This document shows, piece by piece, positions 31,881 through 43,735 of a stretch of DNA of 64,000 bases. The position numbers and the translations under genes are program-made. Location of the stretch: the NCBI GenBank assembly GCA_023548195.1, contig JAJHZJ010000336.1, positions 496,001-560,000 of the forward strand, written 5' to 3'. The stretch is from Bettongia penicillata ogilbyi (Eukaryota; Chordata; Mammalia; Diprotodontia; Potoroidae). The first letter of the stretch is position 1. Every line of letters starts with the position of its first letter. The notes under the pieces are model-generated. The model made no database searches. It saw only the letters and a program-made list of their open reading frames with translations, and was not told where the DNA came from.

Positions 31881-32280
31881 ACCTAGCAGCCATGAGAAGA
31901 AATCTTGAGCAGCAAGAGGGAGGAGGGGGATGGGGAGCATCTTACTAAGAACTCTAGCTCTGCCATAACTCGTAGGACTTGAGATGATTTAGTCCTTGGG
32001 CCCTGCACATCTCCCCATAAAGAACATGACTCAGAGAAGTAAATGAAGATCCAAAGGACTGAGAACTCATCAATTTTAGTCACTGCCCCTGGCATATGTC
32101 CCACAAAACTCTTTGAAAAGGTCGCCATGGTGTTCCCAAGAACCATTTATTAAGCACGATCACAAGAGAAAAACAGCCAACAGGCAGACACAGTCCTGGA
32201 AAACATAATGCCATTTCTGAAAGGATATCCCTGCAAATATAGTCAAGTCGTAGCTGACTGGCCTATAATAAAACAGCAAA
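31881..32280. other. Unassigned; possible L2 scrap near 32140-32230
   Basis: 'aaccatttattaagcacgat' near 32140 may be an L2 terminus. Otherwise nothing recognised. Confidence 0.35.
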
Positions 32281-32284
32281 AATT

Positions 32285-32475
32285 CACATTAATGTTGAGT
32301 CTTGAGATTACAAGGTTCTTCATTCATGATTTGGTCTTGTAGATAAGTGCAAGTATTACTAACCCAATTGCACATATGGGGAAACTGAGGCTAAAAGTGG
32401 CTATGAGTAGTCCAAAGTCACCAAGTATCAGTGGCAGAGTAACTCTAGATCTGGAGTCAGGGAATATGGGCTTGG
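32285..32475 (-). mobile_element. MIR-type SINE
   Basis: 'atatggggaaactgaggcta', 'gtagtccaaagtcaccaagt' and 'gtaactctagatctggag' in reverse order, preceded by a degraded tail. Confidence 0.6.
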
Positions 32476-33185
32476 AGCTGTTCTTTAGGTTAGTCGTGTC
32501 TTGGCGTAAGCTTCCTCTTTTAATTCACTTTGACATAAGGCATCATGTTAAGCAGGGAAGACATGTCATGAAAACAAAAATGGCGGAGACAAGATCATCT
32601 TTAAGGACCTTCAAGTTCTAGAATCTGTAAAAAGGGATCCTGAAACAGCAAAAGTCAGCTTTGGATTTTGTTGTTGTTTCATTTTTTGTCTTTTAACTTA
32701 AAGGTTTTAAGAAAATGGACTTTTGGTAATAAAAGATTTCTGACCCAAAAAAAATTTGAGGAGGATTTTTTAAATTACCCAAGTGGCAATGGGAAAATGA
32801 GGATCTACTTCAATCGCCCACATTTTGCATATGGTGATCAATAAGATAATTCACTCTAGATGACAGAGATAATTAACAAAGAAAAGATTAGAACTGAGGG
32901 CTCAACTCCTAGTCCACCATGCTTCCCCCAATACCATGCTGGGTACATGCACTGTCCACCCTTTTGGGTGAGCCCACAAATTTAACAATGACTGCCTCCT
33001 CTCTGAAAGGTATATTAATATAAAAGGCAATTCAATGAGCCTTTTTTCTGCTCCCTTGATGGATTCGATGCACAGTAATTTGTGAGATAGCTCCTTTGAG
33101 CTAGTGTCTCAAACTGAATGAACACTGTGGAGGCTAAGGTCTAGCCTTGGTTTTATCATCAACTCAGTGTTCAATATATCTGTGC
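32476..33185. other. Unassigned, no gene seen
   Basis: No clear repeat or coding region. The phrase 'ttcaagttctagaatctgta' near 32610 may be a MIR scrap. Confidence 0.4.
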
Positions 33186-33189
33186 CCTC

Positions 33190-33640
33190 TGCTCCAAGAG
33201 GTCAGAAATGGAAGGTGTTGCCTCCTGCTGAAGTATATGGGAAGGTTTCACAAAAGAATGGGCTTTTATCTGGGTCTTAAAATATACTATAGTGAAAGTT
33301 ACAGTAATGGTGATGTTAGGGATGGCATTGCAGTAAGGGAACAGCATGAACTAAGAAGGGATGATGGAAAGGCACAAGATGCATTCAGGCAAATAGCAAC
33401 TGGTCCTGACTTGTTGGGAGCGGAGGGTTTGTGTAAGGGAATATGAGGTTGGAAATATAGATTACAACAACTGATAGAAGGCTTTGAATGCTGATCCAGA
33501 TTTGACCATTTTGGGAATGGAGGAGAATAGACAATGAGGATTCACTGAAAGTTCTTCAGAAAAACAACATAATTAGAGCTGTTCATGAAAGAGATGATTC
33601 TGGGAGCCTGTGCAGGATAAATTTGAGACTAAGATATGAT
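33190..33640 (-). mobile_element. L2 fragment
   Basis: 'ggcttttatctgggtcttaa', 'gatgttagggatggcattgc', 'gaaggctttgaatgctgatc' and 'gattctgggagcctgtgcag' follow the reverse L2 order, as in the copy at 10413-11440, with strong divergence. Confidence 0.6.
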
Positions 33641-33811
33641 AAGAACCTTATATCTGGGAGATATAAGGAAGGGGGCATTACATTGATTTGAGGAGTAACC
33701 TGTGTGTTGGATTGAACAGGTTTAATTTCTGAGATAATCAAAAAGTGTGCGAGTTGTGTTTGTGTTTTCTTCTTCGTCTCTTGAACAGGGCAGGTGGAAT
33801 TTAGCTATCAA

Positions 33812-34040
33812 AGCGATATGCACAGAATTATGAAGCACCATGGAACAGAGGATGACAGGTCAGCATTGGAGTCAGAAGGACTTGAGTTGATGTCCTTCCT
33901 TTGATACCCACCGGCCATGTGACCCTGGGCCAATTACTTAACCTGGGAATGTTCCAGGCAGCTCTCTCAGACAAGACATTGCCCAACCGTTGCCAGATCT
34001 GTTTTAGTAAGAGAGAGTTTTCTCACCCAGCATTCTCTAT
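33812..34040 (+). mobile_element. tRNA-derived SINE, variant tail
   Basis: 'catggaacagaggatgacag', 'ttggagtcagaaggacttga', 'catgtgaccctgggccaatt', 'cttaacctgggaatgttcca' and 'ggcagctctctcagacaaga'. The tail after 'cttaacc' differs from the usual SINE, indicating another subfamily. Confidence 0.65.
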
Positions 34041-34384
34041 ATCAGGGAAATCATGCTTTGGGACCAAAACATAAATAGGGCAATAGGCTTGATCTCTTAT
34101 CCAAGTGGAAGAATTCTGCAATCAGCCTGGGGTGTTCTGAGATAGATGATACTATTCTCCTCGGGAGTCAAGTCACAAATAGCGACTACATAGTCTGGCT
34201 TAGAAGTATGTCATTGAGATGGGACAGGGGTAAAGGTGTTAAAGGTGTTAGGTGTAAAGTAATTTTTAGCTAAGGATTAGACTGAAATGTTTAGGTACAA
34301 CTAGTAGACATGGAATCTTCTTCTTTACTTCATCTAGCTATATTTTTTTCCTTTACCCTTGCAAATTAGGTCCAAGTCTTTGAA
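34041..34384. other. Unassigned, no gene seen
   Basis: Contains a small direct repeat 'aaaggtgttaaaggtgttag' near 34232. Nothing else recognised. Confidence 0.4.
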
Positions 34385-34560
34385 AATCTCTGTGGCATGG
34401 CGGATAGAGGGTTGACTTTGGAGTCTAGGAGACTTGGCTACCTTTGGCACATAACACCAGAGGCAATCACTGAACTTCTCAGTGCCCCAGGAAACTCCCT
34501 AAGATTGTGATGGTAGATCAATTGATGGAGTAAATAAGTGGAGCAAATTTCCAAGCTTAA
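34385..34560 (+). mobile_element. tRNA-derived SINE fragment, variant tail
   Basis: 'ctgtggcatggcggatagag', 'ggttgactttggagtctagg', 'cactgaacttctcagtgccc' and 'caggaaactccctaagattg'. Same variant tail as at 33812-34040. Confidence 0.65.
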
Positions 34561-34569
34561 GGTTCTATT

Positions 34570-35125
34570 CTAATTAACTGACAAATATACAAGCACTTAT
34601 TAAGCACCTACAAGATATGTTAGGCACAACTGGATATTGGGGATATATTTGAAATATAAAACAAAGGCTGCCCTCAAGGAGCTTATATTCTCCCCGATGA
34701 GACAACACCTACACTTATATAAGTATACACAAAGTAATAAAGAGAGTCACTCACAGTTGAGCTAGGTAGAAATGAGGAGTGAGTGCATTCCAGGCATGGG
34801 AAATAGCCAGATATGAAGTCTTATGTGAGGAATAGGCTCCGGTATAAGGGCAATGTGTGAAGAGTAAAAACCAAAAATAAACCCAGAAAAACAGGCTGGA
34901 GCCAGGTTGTGATGGGCTTTAAAGTGCCAAAAACAGGAATTTATATTTGACCTAGCATTTATCAAAGTATCTGGCACATAGTAATCACTTAAAAATACAT
35001 ACTGACTGACTGATTTAGATCTTAGAGTTAATAGGGAATCATTGGGATTCATATGGCAAGGAATAGCATGGTCCAGCCTTGTGATTTAGGAAAAGCATTT
35101 TGTAATTAAGCCCAGGAAACGCATT
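34570..35125 (-). mobile_element. L2 3' part with nested L2 tail
   Basis: 'aagcacttattaagcaccta', 'ggctgccctcaaggagctta', 'gagtgcattccaggcatggg' and 'ggttgtgatgggctttaaag' in reverse order. At 34955-35030 a forward tail 'gtatctggcacatagtaatc' with 'tgactgactgattta' interrupts it, after which the older copy resumes ('agatcttagagttaataggg'). Confidence 0.75.
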
Positions 35126-35429
35126 CTTGTTGTATGGAATGTGTCGACAAAAAAAAAAGAAAAGAAAAAGAAGGAAGGACATGTCAGATCCAGACACTTA
35201 CTTAGGGGAGCAATGATAAAAGGAACAGTATATTAGAGCAGGGGATCTCTGAATCCATGTAGCTAAGCTGTCTCAGGCTCAGGCTGCGAGACACCTTTAG
35301 CTAGGGTTCAGTGATCTGGATGGCTTAGAAACTAATGAAACATCAAAGCCCTGAGGCTAAATGTACAAGTTCTCCTGGATCAGCTCCAAGTAGAAGAGAT
35401 AGCACCTCTAAGAAACTCATCTGAGGCCA
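35126..35429. other. Unassigned with A-rich tract
   Basis: An A/AAAG-rich run lies near 35150-35180. No gene or further repeat recognised. Confidence 0.35.
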
Positions 35430-35760
35430 ATTAGGTTTCAATTAATAAGAATTTATTAAGTGCCTACTGTGTGTCAAGCACTATACTAAGTGCTGGGGAT
35501 CGAGAGACAAAAATAGTCCCAATCCCCAATGAGCTCACATTCCGTTAGTAAACTGAGGTGGGGGAAGGGAGGGAGAAAGAGAGAGAGGAAGAAAAGGAGA
35601 CAGAGGGAGAGATGGAGAGAGACAGAGAAACAGAGAGAGAATATAAATATAAGGCAATTTAGGGAAGGGACACTGTCTTTTGGGGGAAAGGGGTGGTAGA
35701 TTAGAAAAGATTCCATGTAGAAGGTGGTACTTGAGCTCTAGCCCAGGGTGAATTCTACCT
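35430..35760 (-). mobile_element. L2 3' end with internal GA-rich expansion
   Basis: 'gaatttattaagtgcctact', 'caagcactatactaagtgct' and 'caatccccaatgagctcaca' are the reverse L2 end. A GA-rich tract (about 35560-35642) follows, then 'gattccatgtagaaggtggt' and 'acttgagctctagcccaggg' continue the same L2. Confidence 0.75.
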
Positions 35761-36390
35761 GTTGCAAGACTAACATGACAATGGGGGTGTGATCTATATA
35801 TTAGAATGCCAGGACCTTTAATCTTTGGTTCTCCATCAAACTCATGTTAACTCCTCTCTCATCACTTTCACCTAACTGACCAATATGTCTTTCTGTTCTA
35901 TAACCATAACACAGACTGTTCAGTTGATTCTGTGTCTTATAGCCCAGGAGATGATTCACTCGGCTGAGGCTGAGACTCTTTGGAGAGTAAGGGTATTTGG
36001 AGTCAAGAAGCATCAATAGACAAGAGTACATTTTAAAGGGCAGCATTGGCAAAGGCAGCATCTCTGCTTTCCTAAAGGGGGTGATTGTCTCAGATCAGGT
36101 TGATGACATAATAAAGCTGGTTCTTGGAATTCTGAACCACGAATCATGCACAGGGTAAAGTAAATTTGCTTTCTGACAGCATTAATTGCCAGACTTGTTT
36201 ATTTTAATGACCTCTTCAAGCACAATTCTCATCTGGCTGATTAACTTTCCAACATGCTCCTAAACAAAGAGAAATCAGTCATTCTTCAGAAGTTGACTTT
36301 TCCCCTCCTGGGCAACTCATGATCAGAAGCCAGTAGAGATCTCTTCATCTTCCCCATCTCCACCCCCCACCATCTTCATGCTTGCAAATC
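35761..36390. other. Unique block with TAAT-rich core at 36080-36300
   Basis: No repeat landmarks. The core has 'gcattaattgccag' near 36178, 'ttgtttattttaatgacc' near 36196, 'gctgattaac' near 36235 and 'aaacaaagag' near 36262. It is a candidate conserved non-coding element, on composition and motif density only. Confidence 0.25.
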
Positions 36391-36394
36391 TTAA

Positions 36395-37000
36395 CAAGCA
36401 TCCATTATCATATGCAACACTTAAGTTTATGAAGTGCTTTCTTCCCAGCTCCCTGATGAAGTAGACAATACAAGTATAATTATACCCATTTTCCAGATAA
36501 GGAAACTTGTCCAACATCACCCAGTTAGCAACAACAAAAATAAACACTGACACTTAGATGACACTTTATAGGTATTATTGCATTGGATCATTGGCATTTG
36601 ATGCTTTTATAACACATTATTATTGACTAAGCACTTTCGTCCGATCCTTCCAACATCCCTGTGAGGTGAGCACTGCAGGTATTATCATCCCTATCATTGT
36701 AGTTGGTATACTGAGACTCAAGAGACATTAAATTACTTGCCTATGATGGTGCAATTAGCAAATGTCAGAGCCAGAGCTTGAACCTAGGTTTCGAGTTGGC
36801 ATGTGGCAAGGTAGGAAGATCACTAGACCTGAAGTCAGAAGACCTAGGTTTCAATGCTTGGTTCTGCCATAAGTTAGCTGGTTCCTTGGAAAATCCCTTC
36901 AGCTCACTGGGCCTCAGTTTCTTCATTTGTAAAACGAAAGCTTTATCTCTAAATGAAAGGTGATCTCTAAAGTCCTTTAACGGGATTCTGTGATGCTATG
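36395..37000. mobile_element. Three MIR-type SINE copies
   Basis: Reverse (36395-36535: 'attatacccattttccagat', 'gtccaacatcacccagttag'). Reverse (36545-36790: 'cttccaacatccctgtgagg', 'ggtgcaattagcaaatgtca'). Forward (36790-37000: 'actagacctgaagtcagaag', 'gggcctcagtttcttcattt', 'tctctaaagtcctttaacgg'). Confidence 0.7.
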
Positions 37001-37319
37001 GAGAAGGAAAGACAATGAAGACACATACCCTAGTAAAATGGAGTTGCACCTGGAGAAGTGTTGGGATGCTGACCTCTGATCAGAGTAGGGGAGGGATGCC
37101 TAATAATACCTAAAGTAATTGGGCTTGGGAGAGAAAAAAAAGACTCCCAACCCAACAGGGACTGACCTTAGGCTCTTCATGGAACATCTTCTGGATGCAG
37201 GCACTCTAGAGTCAAGTTGTTTCCCCACATAGGTATAGCTCTGGATATAGGATATGGATATACATACAGTGTCATCTCTATAGGTGCCAGGTAACAGTAA
37301 ATCAAGGGAAAGATTTGTA
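37001..37319. other. Unassigned
   Basis: No landmark or coding region recognised. Confidence 0.35.
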
Positions 37320-37530
37320 TTAGAACTTAGCACAGTACTTGGTACGTAGTAGCATTAATAAATGTAAGTAAACATTAATAAATGTTTATTGATTAATTAT
37401 CAGAGATGGTTGATGAGGAAAGGCTTTTTTGAAAAGGTGAATCTCAGGCTTTGAAGGAAATTGAGGGGTTTGAATTGATGAGAATAGAGGGAGAACATCA
37501 CAAGCAAAATGCCTTTTCCTTACAAGGGAA
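37320..37530. mobile_element. Two L2 fragments, opposite orientation
   Basis: Forward end (37320-37402: 'agcacagtacttggtacgta', 'aataaatgtttattgatta'). Reverse internal piece (37405-37530: 'gatgaggaaaggcttttttg', 'aatctcaggctttgaaggaa'). Confidence 0.6.
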
Positions 37531-38719
37531 TTCAGAATTCCCTGAGTCCTCAAAAATCTAGATAACATTTTGCCAACAGGAAAAAAAACACCTCACTGTC
37601 TACCTGCCTACTGATTTATGTCATTTCCTGGGCTTGCACCAGTCCCTTTTAGCCTATCATACCCATCAAGTTAACCCTCCCCCTTGAGTTATAAATCTGG
37701 GCATCTCAGATTTAATTTATAGCCTTTTGCTGCCATCCCCATGCCCAATGTCTTCTTCCAGGAGTTTATGACTCTGAAGTTTCTTACTCCCTGATCATGC
37801 TATCTATTCCACCTGTCAAGATGGAAGCATTTTTCAGGTATCAGATTTGTCAGCCTATGATTATACTTCTAAAAATTTCTTTAGAGTTACCTCCAAAGCT
37901 CTTCTTCAGTAACAAATTCCAATAACCTGGAGTTTCTGCACAATTTAGATTCCTTCAGACTTCCTGCCCTGCCCTGCCCTCTTTATCCACTGTTGAAATT
38001 AGTTTCTTTTGATCTCCTAGCCAGTCCAGAAAACACAATATTCCATGTGGCTTCTCTTAAAAGAAGAATGGTTCCATGGCCATGGTGCAGCTCCTGAGCT
38101 TTGCATATGAATGGGGTATATAAGAAATCTAGGGTCTCACAAGAAAGAATAAACCAACCAGTGTACATCAGGCATGGAAGGGCCTGAGCTCATAAACACT
38201 GAACAGAGAAAAGCTTTTAGGGCAAGACTATGAAGAAAACAATGTTCTGGATCAGGAAAAGGAACAAGGAGAAAGAAAGCTTATATAAACAGAAAGATAT
38301 TCATCTGCTTTCCCCTTCCACTTCCACCAGAAATACCAACTTACATCTTTAGCTGACTGAAAAACTCTGCCACCCTAAAGCCTGAAAGAAGTGGAGAAAA
38401 TAATAAGTAAAAAAAAATCCTTGGTACAATCCAGTGAACTATCCTACAAGAAAGGCTCTATCTTCCCTGAAGATTACCACTGGAGGATCTTTCGGGACCT
38501 GTGATTTTAGTTCAAGGTTAAAGCACCATCAGATTTGTGCTAGAATTTTTTGTGGTTCTTTGCTGGGTGCATGAAGACTCATTTTTTGAATGCCAAATAC
38601 AAGATATCATGCTTAGTAGTAATTAGCTTTTAATGATGGGCACATCTCCAAAGCTGTGAAGTGATTACATTACTCTCATCAGATGGTTGAGATCAGAGAA
38701 GGCACAGAAAAATTTACAA
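37531..38719. other. Unassigned, no gene seen
   Basis: About 1.2 kb without a convincing landmark. The only tandem repeat is a short (TGCCC)n run at about 37964-37980. Confidence 0.4.
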
Positions 38720-39055
38720 CTTAGCACCAAACTAGCAGTTAAGAGATCTGGGTTTTAATCTCAGTTCTGCCACTGAGTCACTGAAATTAAAGGCTTAGAG
38801 ACTGATAGATCCCTATTACATTTCTCAGAAGTCTAGGCACATAGCAAGACTCGTTAAAAACTGAAGTAAATGTATCTGGGAAATCACATCCTATTTCCCA
38901 GCAGCATTAGCTTCCTATGCCTTTGAAAAGTTGTGTTCTTTCTCCAACAGTGACCTTAGGGAGTTATTTTCTGTCTGTGGGCCTCAATTTCCTGAGAAGA
39001 TAGAGTCCATGATCAAAAGTCCTTTCTAGTTTTAATACTCTGACCCTAAAAGTGA
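38720..39055 (+). mobile_element. Two MIR-type fragments
   Basis: 38720-38800: 'gagatctgggttttaatctc' and 'agttctgccactgagtcact'. 38950-39055: 'ctgtgggcctcaatttcctg' and 'ttctagttttaatactctga'. The stretch between them is not assigned. Confidence 0.5.
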
Positions 39056-39139
39056 AGAATTCTGCTACAATATAACACACCTGAATCCTCCACATGCAGA
39101 AAGAAGCTTCCAGGTTCAGCACAGCTATATGTAGGGGTG

Positions 39140-39237
39140 GAAGGGTGTATGTGTGTGCGTGCATGCATGTGTGCACATGCATGTGTGCGGGTGTGTATGT
39201 GGGGGGCACACGTGCATGCATGTGTGTGTGTGTTGAT
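39140..39237. repeat. TG-rich tract with CATGCA palindromes
   Basis: TG/CG/CA alternation with repeated 'gtgcatgcatgtgtg' and 'cacgtgcatgcatg'. Interrupted by 'ggggggc'. Confidence 0.9.
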
Positions 39238-40264
39238 AGAAGGAGGTAGGATGGAACAGAAAGAAACATATTGCAAATGTTTTCATTTAGCCACTAAATT
39301 ATCCAGTTTCACTCAGGATTTGCCTTGTGAAGGCAGCTAAGGCCAACTTTGTAGAAACTCTTTAAATAGACTAATTAAAGACTATTTCAAAGAATCTGAA
39401 GAGAAGGGAACAGAGAAGACAGAACTCAGACCTAAAAGATCATCACCAAATGTAATACTAAAGGGAAAGAGACCAATAAATGAAGCACGTATTATTCCCC
39501 AAACACAAGAAAAGCCAAGAAAATGGAGAGAGATCCTATGATCCTTTTAGCTGCTCCCAAAGGGAGGAGGGTGGCTGGCCATGCAAGAAAACAGCAAAGA
39601 GAAGCAAAAGAGTGGAGACTCCTCTGGACTGTTAAAAACAGAAAACAAACAAAAATTCCAGTTAGGATTTAAATCCAATTCCTCATACCTAAAGTGTTGT
39701 CCTCATTCCACTATACCACACGTCCAGGCTGGTTTTGGATTTTCTGTCTTCCCTGGAACTGCAAAATATCAGCACTGCCCCCCTCCCCACGATACATACA
39801 CACATTCACTCACTCACTCAGATCAGCCCCATGGTTATATCAGCCAGGAATTGTGACTAGGAAAATGCCATCAAAAGATTTAGGGAAGATTTTTGATCGG
39901 TTTGCTCCATGACTTCAAAAACCTACTTCCTAATCAAGTACACTTTGTTATAGAGCAGTCCATTCTCCTTACCTTGCTTCTGACTCAGGACTTACACCAT
40001 GCCTTTTGCTTGGGTTTCTTTCACTTACTCTGTGCCAAACACATGCAAGTGTAGCCAAAAGGGGAGAAAAGCAAAGTGAAGGTACTAACTACGATCAAGT
40101 CAGAGCCCACCTCCTCATTCCCAACATTATCCCCCAAATCAAAAGTCCTCCATGGCTGGTATATTCATCAAGAAGCCAGTCTATAGCTCAAGTAAGTTAT
40201 TAAGCAAGGCGGTTGAGCACATATTCCTAGAGTGGACACCTCCTCTAGCCCAGAATGAGCATCA
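39238..40264. other. Mostly unique; MIR scrap near 39660-39722
   Basis: 'gatttaaatccaattcctca' and 'ccactataccacac' near 39665-39722 are the end of a reverse MIR. No other landmark, and the open frames of about 65-90 codons are unsupported. Confidence 0.4.
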
Positions 40265-40385
40265 AGGACTAAAATGCTGGCAGCTAGATGAAACCTTAGA
40301 GATAGCACAGTCCAACCCTTCCTTTTATAGGGGGTTCACAGAGGGAAAGTACTTTACCCAGAGTCACGAATCTAGAGTAAAACAG
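40265..40385 (-). mobile_element. THER/MIR-like fragment
   Basis: 'gatgaaaccttagagatagc', 'acagtccaacccttcctttt' and 'gtactttacccagagtcacg' in reverse order. Confidence 0.6.
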
Positions 40386-40590
40386 AAGTTCTTAACTTTG
40401 TGTCCTTAAACTTTTTAAAATATTATTTTGATAATTGTACTCCAGTGTAATTGACTTCCTTTATAATCCTTTGCCTTTTATTTTACTCACTTTAAAACAT
40501 GACTGTGAGAATGGGTCCATGGGCTTCACCAGACTTTGAAAGAGGCCCTTGACACACAAAAAAGAAAAAGATTAAGAACCTTTGGTTTTC
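40386..40590 (-). mobile_element. hAT-like MITE
   Basis: The ends 'gttcttaactttgtgtcc' and 'gattaagaacctttgg' are imperfect inverted repeats. The interior 'ttttgataattgtactccag', 'cctttataatcctttgcctt' and 'gggtccatgggcttcaccag' matches a widely dispersed mammalian hAT-type non-autonomous element. The family name is not certain. Confidence 0.65.
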
Positions 40591-41514
40591 AACCCAGATC
40601 TAGCTTAGTTCAGTTGTCTTTCTCCTTATATACTAAAGCTCAGCTTGTGAACTGACGAGTGATGAGACTTCAACTGCCTTTTATCTGTAAACCAAACTCA
40701 GTGACATTCTGTCTTTCAATTAGAATGTTAAAGAGTTGCAAGAAAATTAATTTGCTTATCACCAGGGAAATTAAGACATCTGCAAATAAATTCAACCCAC
40801 AGCCCAGTTTCAGGTGTTTGATATGTCTAAAGCCAGCAGCAGTTAGAACCAAGGAGGGGGGGAGTTACTGAGAAGATCTGTTTCTAGTTAAATGAAAAAA
40901 AAAATAAGGGAGAATGATAAAAAGGTGTGAATACTGCTTCTACCTCCATCATTATCTAATGCACTGCCCTAAATAGCCAGATTCCCATGTCTCCAAAATG
41001 AGGACAATCTAGCCGATGTCTCACTCTCAGCAGACAGAATTCATCCCCTAATGCATCCAAAAAGGATGCAACTCCTGATGAGTAAATCTCAAATGTATCT
41101 GGATACACATAATCCAGAGAGTAGATTTGCATCAATTCCCTGAATTTTACTATCTATAAAGATGTTTCTTCCCTTTGTGGTAGACTCAGCCAGGAAAATA
41201 AACAGACAAATAAACAAATGAAATGGATGAATATATATATACGTATATATTCATATGTATTCATACACATTCACCATATCCATATGGTGGATGCGATCAG
41301 ACATACTGAGGCTACCTATCAAACTGTTCAGACCTCTATATGCACACATTCCCCTGGAAGGAAAACTCTCCAAGGTCTATGACCCTATAGCTTCCAGGAC
41401 CAATGACTATACAGGACTTATGGGCTCCATTTCTAGATTACTGTTAGAGATGGTGACTATACTCAGTTTCCTGGAACAGCAATGCCACAGCTGATGGCAT
41501 AAGTCTATCAGTGG
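40591..41514. other. Unassigned apart from an AT palindrome
   Basis: No gene or dispersed repeat recognised. It contains the palindrome listed at 41227-41254. Confidence 0.4.
41227..41254. repeat. 11-bp perfect inverted repeat, AT-rich
   Basis: 'atgaatatata' (41227-41237) and its exact complement 'tatatattcat' (41244-41254) flank 'tatacg'. Alternating AT may simply reflect a short TA microsatellite. Confidence 0.85.
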
Positions 41515-42035
41515 CCTGCAGCTTCTCCTTCATTGGGAAGTTTCTCACTTCTGCCTATCCTTCTCTTACCCATCCTTCAAGGTCCAACTCAAGTTCTACT
41601 TCTATGACTACTCCAGGCTACTTTGATCTCTCCATCATATCAATTTATAGTACTTATTGTCTGTACCATTCATCTGACAATAATTAGTCAGAGAGTACCT
41701 TGTGACAAAGTCAGCACAGTGCAGTTTAAAGAACTATGCACTAAGAGTCCCATCTGTGATCACGTCTGAAAGCCTGGAAAAATCATAATCTTTCTGAGCC
41801 TCAGTTACTCCATCTGGAAAATGGACATAGGTCAAGACAATCTCTGACTCCCTTCTCACAATAAAGAATGATGATATCTTGTGTTACTTTCTTGTAGTAT
41901 ATTTTTTCTGTGCAACTTTTCCCCAAGAAGACTATGAGCTCCCTAAGGATATAGATCTGATCATAATTCTTTAGCTCCTCTACTGTGCAAAACAGTGTTT
42001 CACTTATGGCTTACTAGCTGTTGATTACTCGTTAT
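41515..42035 (+). mobile_element. L2 3' part interrupted by a MIR-like fragment
   Basis: The L2 pieces are 41515-41700 ('catccttcaaggtccaactc', 'tacttattgtctgtaccatt') and about 41905-42035 ('gactatgagctccctaagga'). Between them is a forward MIR-like piece (41700-41830: 'gagcctcagttactccatct'). Confidence 0.6.
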
Positions 42036-42094
42036 CATCTAAGGAAGGAACAAGCATCTCCTAGAGTTTTCACTCTTCACTTAGAAAAGCTATA

Positions 42095-42280
42095 AGAGAC
42101 TTAGGAAGAGTGGGATGAGAAAAGAGCGATGGATTTTGAAACAGAGGACTTGGGTTTGATTCCTGCCTTTGTCCCTTATTGGTTCTGTGATCTTGAACAA
42201 GTCAATGAACCTTAGTTTATTCCTCTATAAAACTGGGTAATTTGTGACTTCTCAGGCCCCCTCTGCTTCTAAACTATGCT
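42095..42280 (+). mobile_element. MIR-type SINE
   Basis: 'gaggacttgggtttgattcc', 'tctgtgatcttgaacaagtc' and 'ttgtgacttctcaggccccc' in forward order. Confidence 0.65.
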
Positions 42281-42964
42281 CCAAATACTCAGCAGACTAT
42301 TTGTAAGGCAATAAAAATGGCCACAAAAATAATCCCCAAGGAGGTGCCAAGCCCTGTCCTTTCTAAACTTTCCTTCCTTCCCTCACCAATTCAGGCAGGT
42401 CCCTAGGCTCACCTTCCAGTACCATTATTCTCTTCCCCATCAACATCTGAGAGAGTAGCCCACATTGTATCTCTTTAGCACTTTTACTGTGGCCAAGCCA
42501 CTCTTCTCCCCAGTGGTAGGATGCAACTGGCTCTGTCAGTGATTCAGTCTCTAAGGTGAAAGTACCTGCTGCATGCAGAGCTTTGATCTGCACTGCAGAC
42601 AAGAGACAAAAGAATTGCAAAGAAACAACATAAAATAACACTGAGAGGAGTCCTACAGATAGCCAGGAAATGTTGAAAAGATAACTCAACATCCTATTGA
42701 ATAATACAAGTACACTTCTCCAAGACCCTCCCTGACAGAGCCCAGAGATTAGGGCTGAATCAATGCAGGCTGAACACACACTGAGTTCATTAGCTGAGTC
42801 AAAATCAGACCACAGATCATCATCCTATCTATCCCATTTTAAAGATGAAATAACTGAGGCCCAGAAAGATTATGACTTTTTCCAAGCTTCCCCATGCTAT
42901 CAGACTGGTGGTGGGAACTCCTAATTGATGACAAATCAAGCAATAATAAAAAGATATAAGCAGT
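42281..42964. other. Mostly unassigned; THER/MIR fragment at 42825-42920
   Basis: 'catcctatctatcccatttt' and 'gatgaaataactgaggccca' mark a reverse MIR-like piece. A 138-codon minus frame at 42363-42779 shows hydrophobic runs but no recognisable family, no conserved motif and no supported exon structure. Confidence 0.4.
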
Positions 42965-43040
42965 GGTAGTTTTGTCAATAATTCACAATGTGTCCTAGGG
43001 CCCGGGCCTCAGTTTTCTCACATGAAAAAGGAGGGAATTA
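42965..43040 (+). mobile_element. MIR-like SINE, left part, split by L1
   Basis: 'ggcctcagttttctcacatg' followed by 'aaggagggaattagaat' is interrupted at about 43041 by an L1 start. The continuation 'gagattggactagatgatca' is found at 49205-49275, more than 6 kb away. Confidence 0.6.
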
Positions 43041-43488
43041 GAATATGAGACCAAAATGGTGGAGTAGAAGCAGAAACTCAGATGAACTCTCCCAACATTC
43101 CCTCCAAACAACTTTAAATAATGCCTCAAATAAAATTCTGGAGCAGCAGTCAAAAAAAAAAGGGTTACCAGACCAAGACAACTTTGACAGTTGGCAGGAA
43201 AGGTTTGTGACCCCAAGATGGGGGTGATGCTGTAGCACAGAACATGGAGTGGAAAAACCAGCAGCAGGTCTTGAAGGTGGCTGCAACACTATTAACAGCA
43301 GCTTTCAGAAGCTCTCAATCCAGAGACAGTAAGGGGATCAAATCATCGGTCAGAAAGAAAAATATTAAATGCACCCTTTTCAGACCATAATGCAATAAAA
43401 ATTACATTCAATAAACTGCCATTGAAACACAGATTAAAAATTAATTAGAAACTGAATAATGTAATTCTAAAGAAGGAGTAGGAAGCTA

Positions 43489-43735
43489 GGAGGTGTAATG
43501 GATAGAGTATCAGGCCTGAAGTCAAGAAGACTCCTCTTTTTGAGTTCAAATCCAGCCTCAGACACTGACTAGCAGTGTGACTCGGAGCAAGTCATTTAAC
43601 TCCATTTGCCTCAGTTTTCTCATCTTTAAAATGAGCTGGAAAAGGGAATTGCAAACCACTCCAGTATCTTTGTAAGAAAACCCAAATAGGGTCCTGAAGA
43701 GATAGCCATGAATGAAATAATTAGCAACAACAGCA
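43489..43735 (+). mobile_element. tRNA-derived marsupial SINE inside L1 ORF2
   Basis: 'ggaagctaggaggtgtaatg', 'tgagttcaaatccagcctca', 'aaaatgagctggaaaaggga' and 'gggtcctgaagagatagcca'. L1 ORF2 sequence continues on both sides. Confidence 0.85.

Noticed and set aside
42363..42779. 138-codon minus frame with hydrophobic stretches
   Set aside because: No recognisable motif, no homologue known to me, no exon signals. A length of 138 codons is not remarkable among 64 kb of six-frame sequence.
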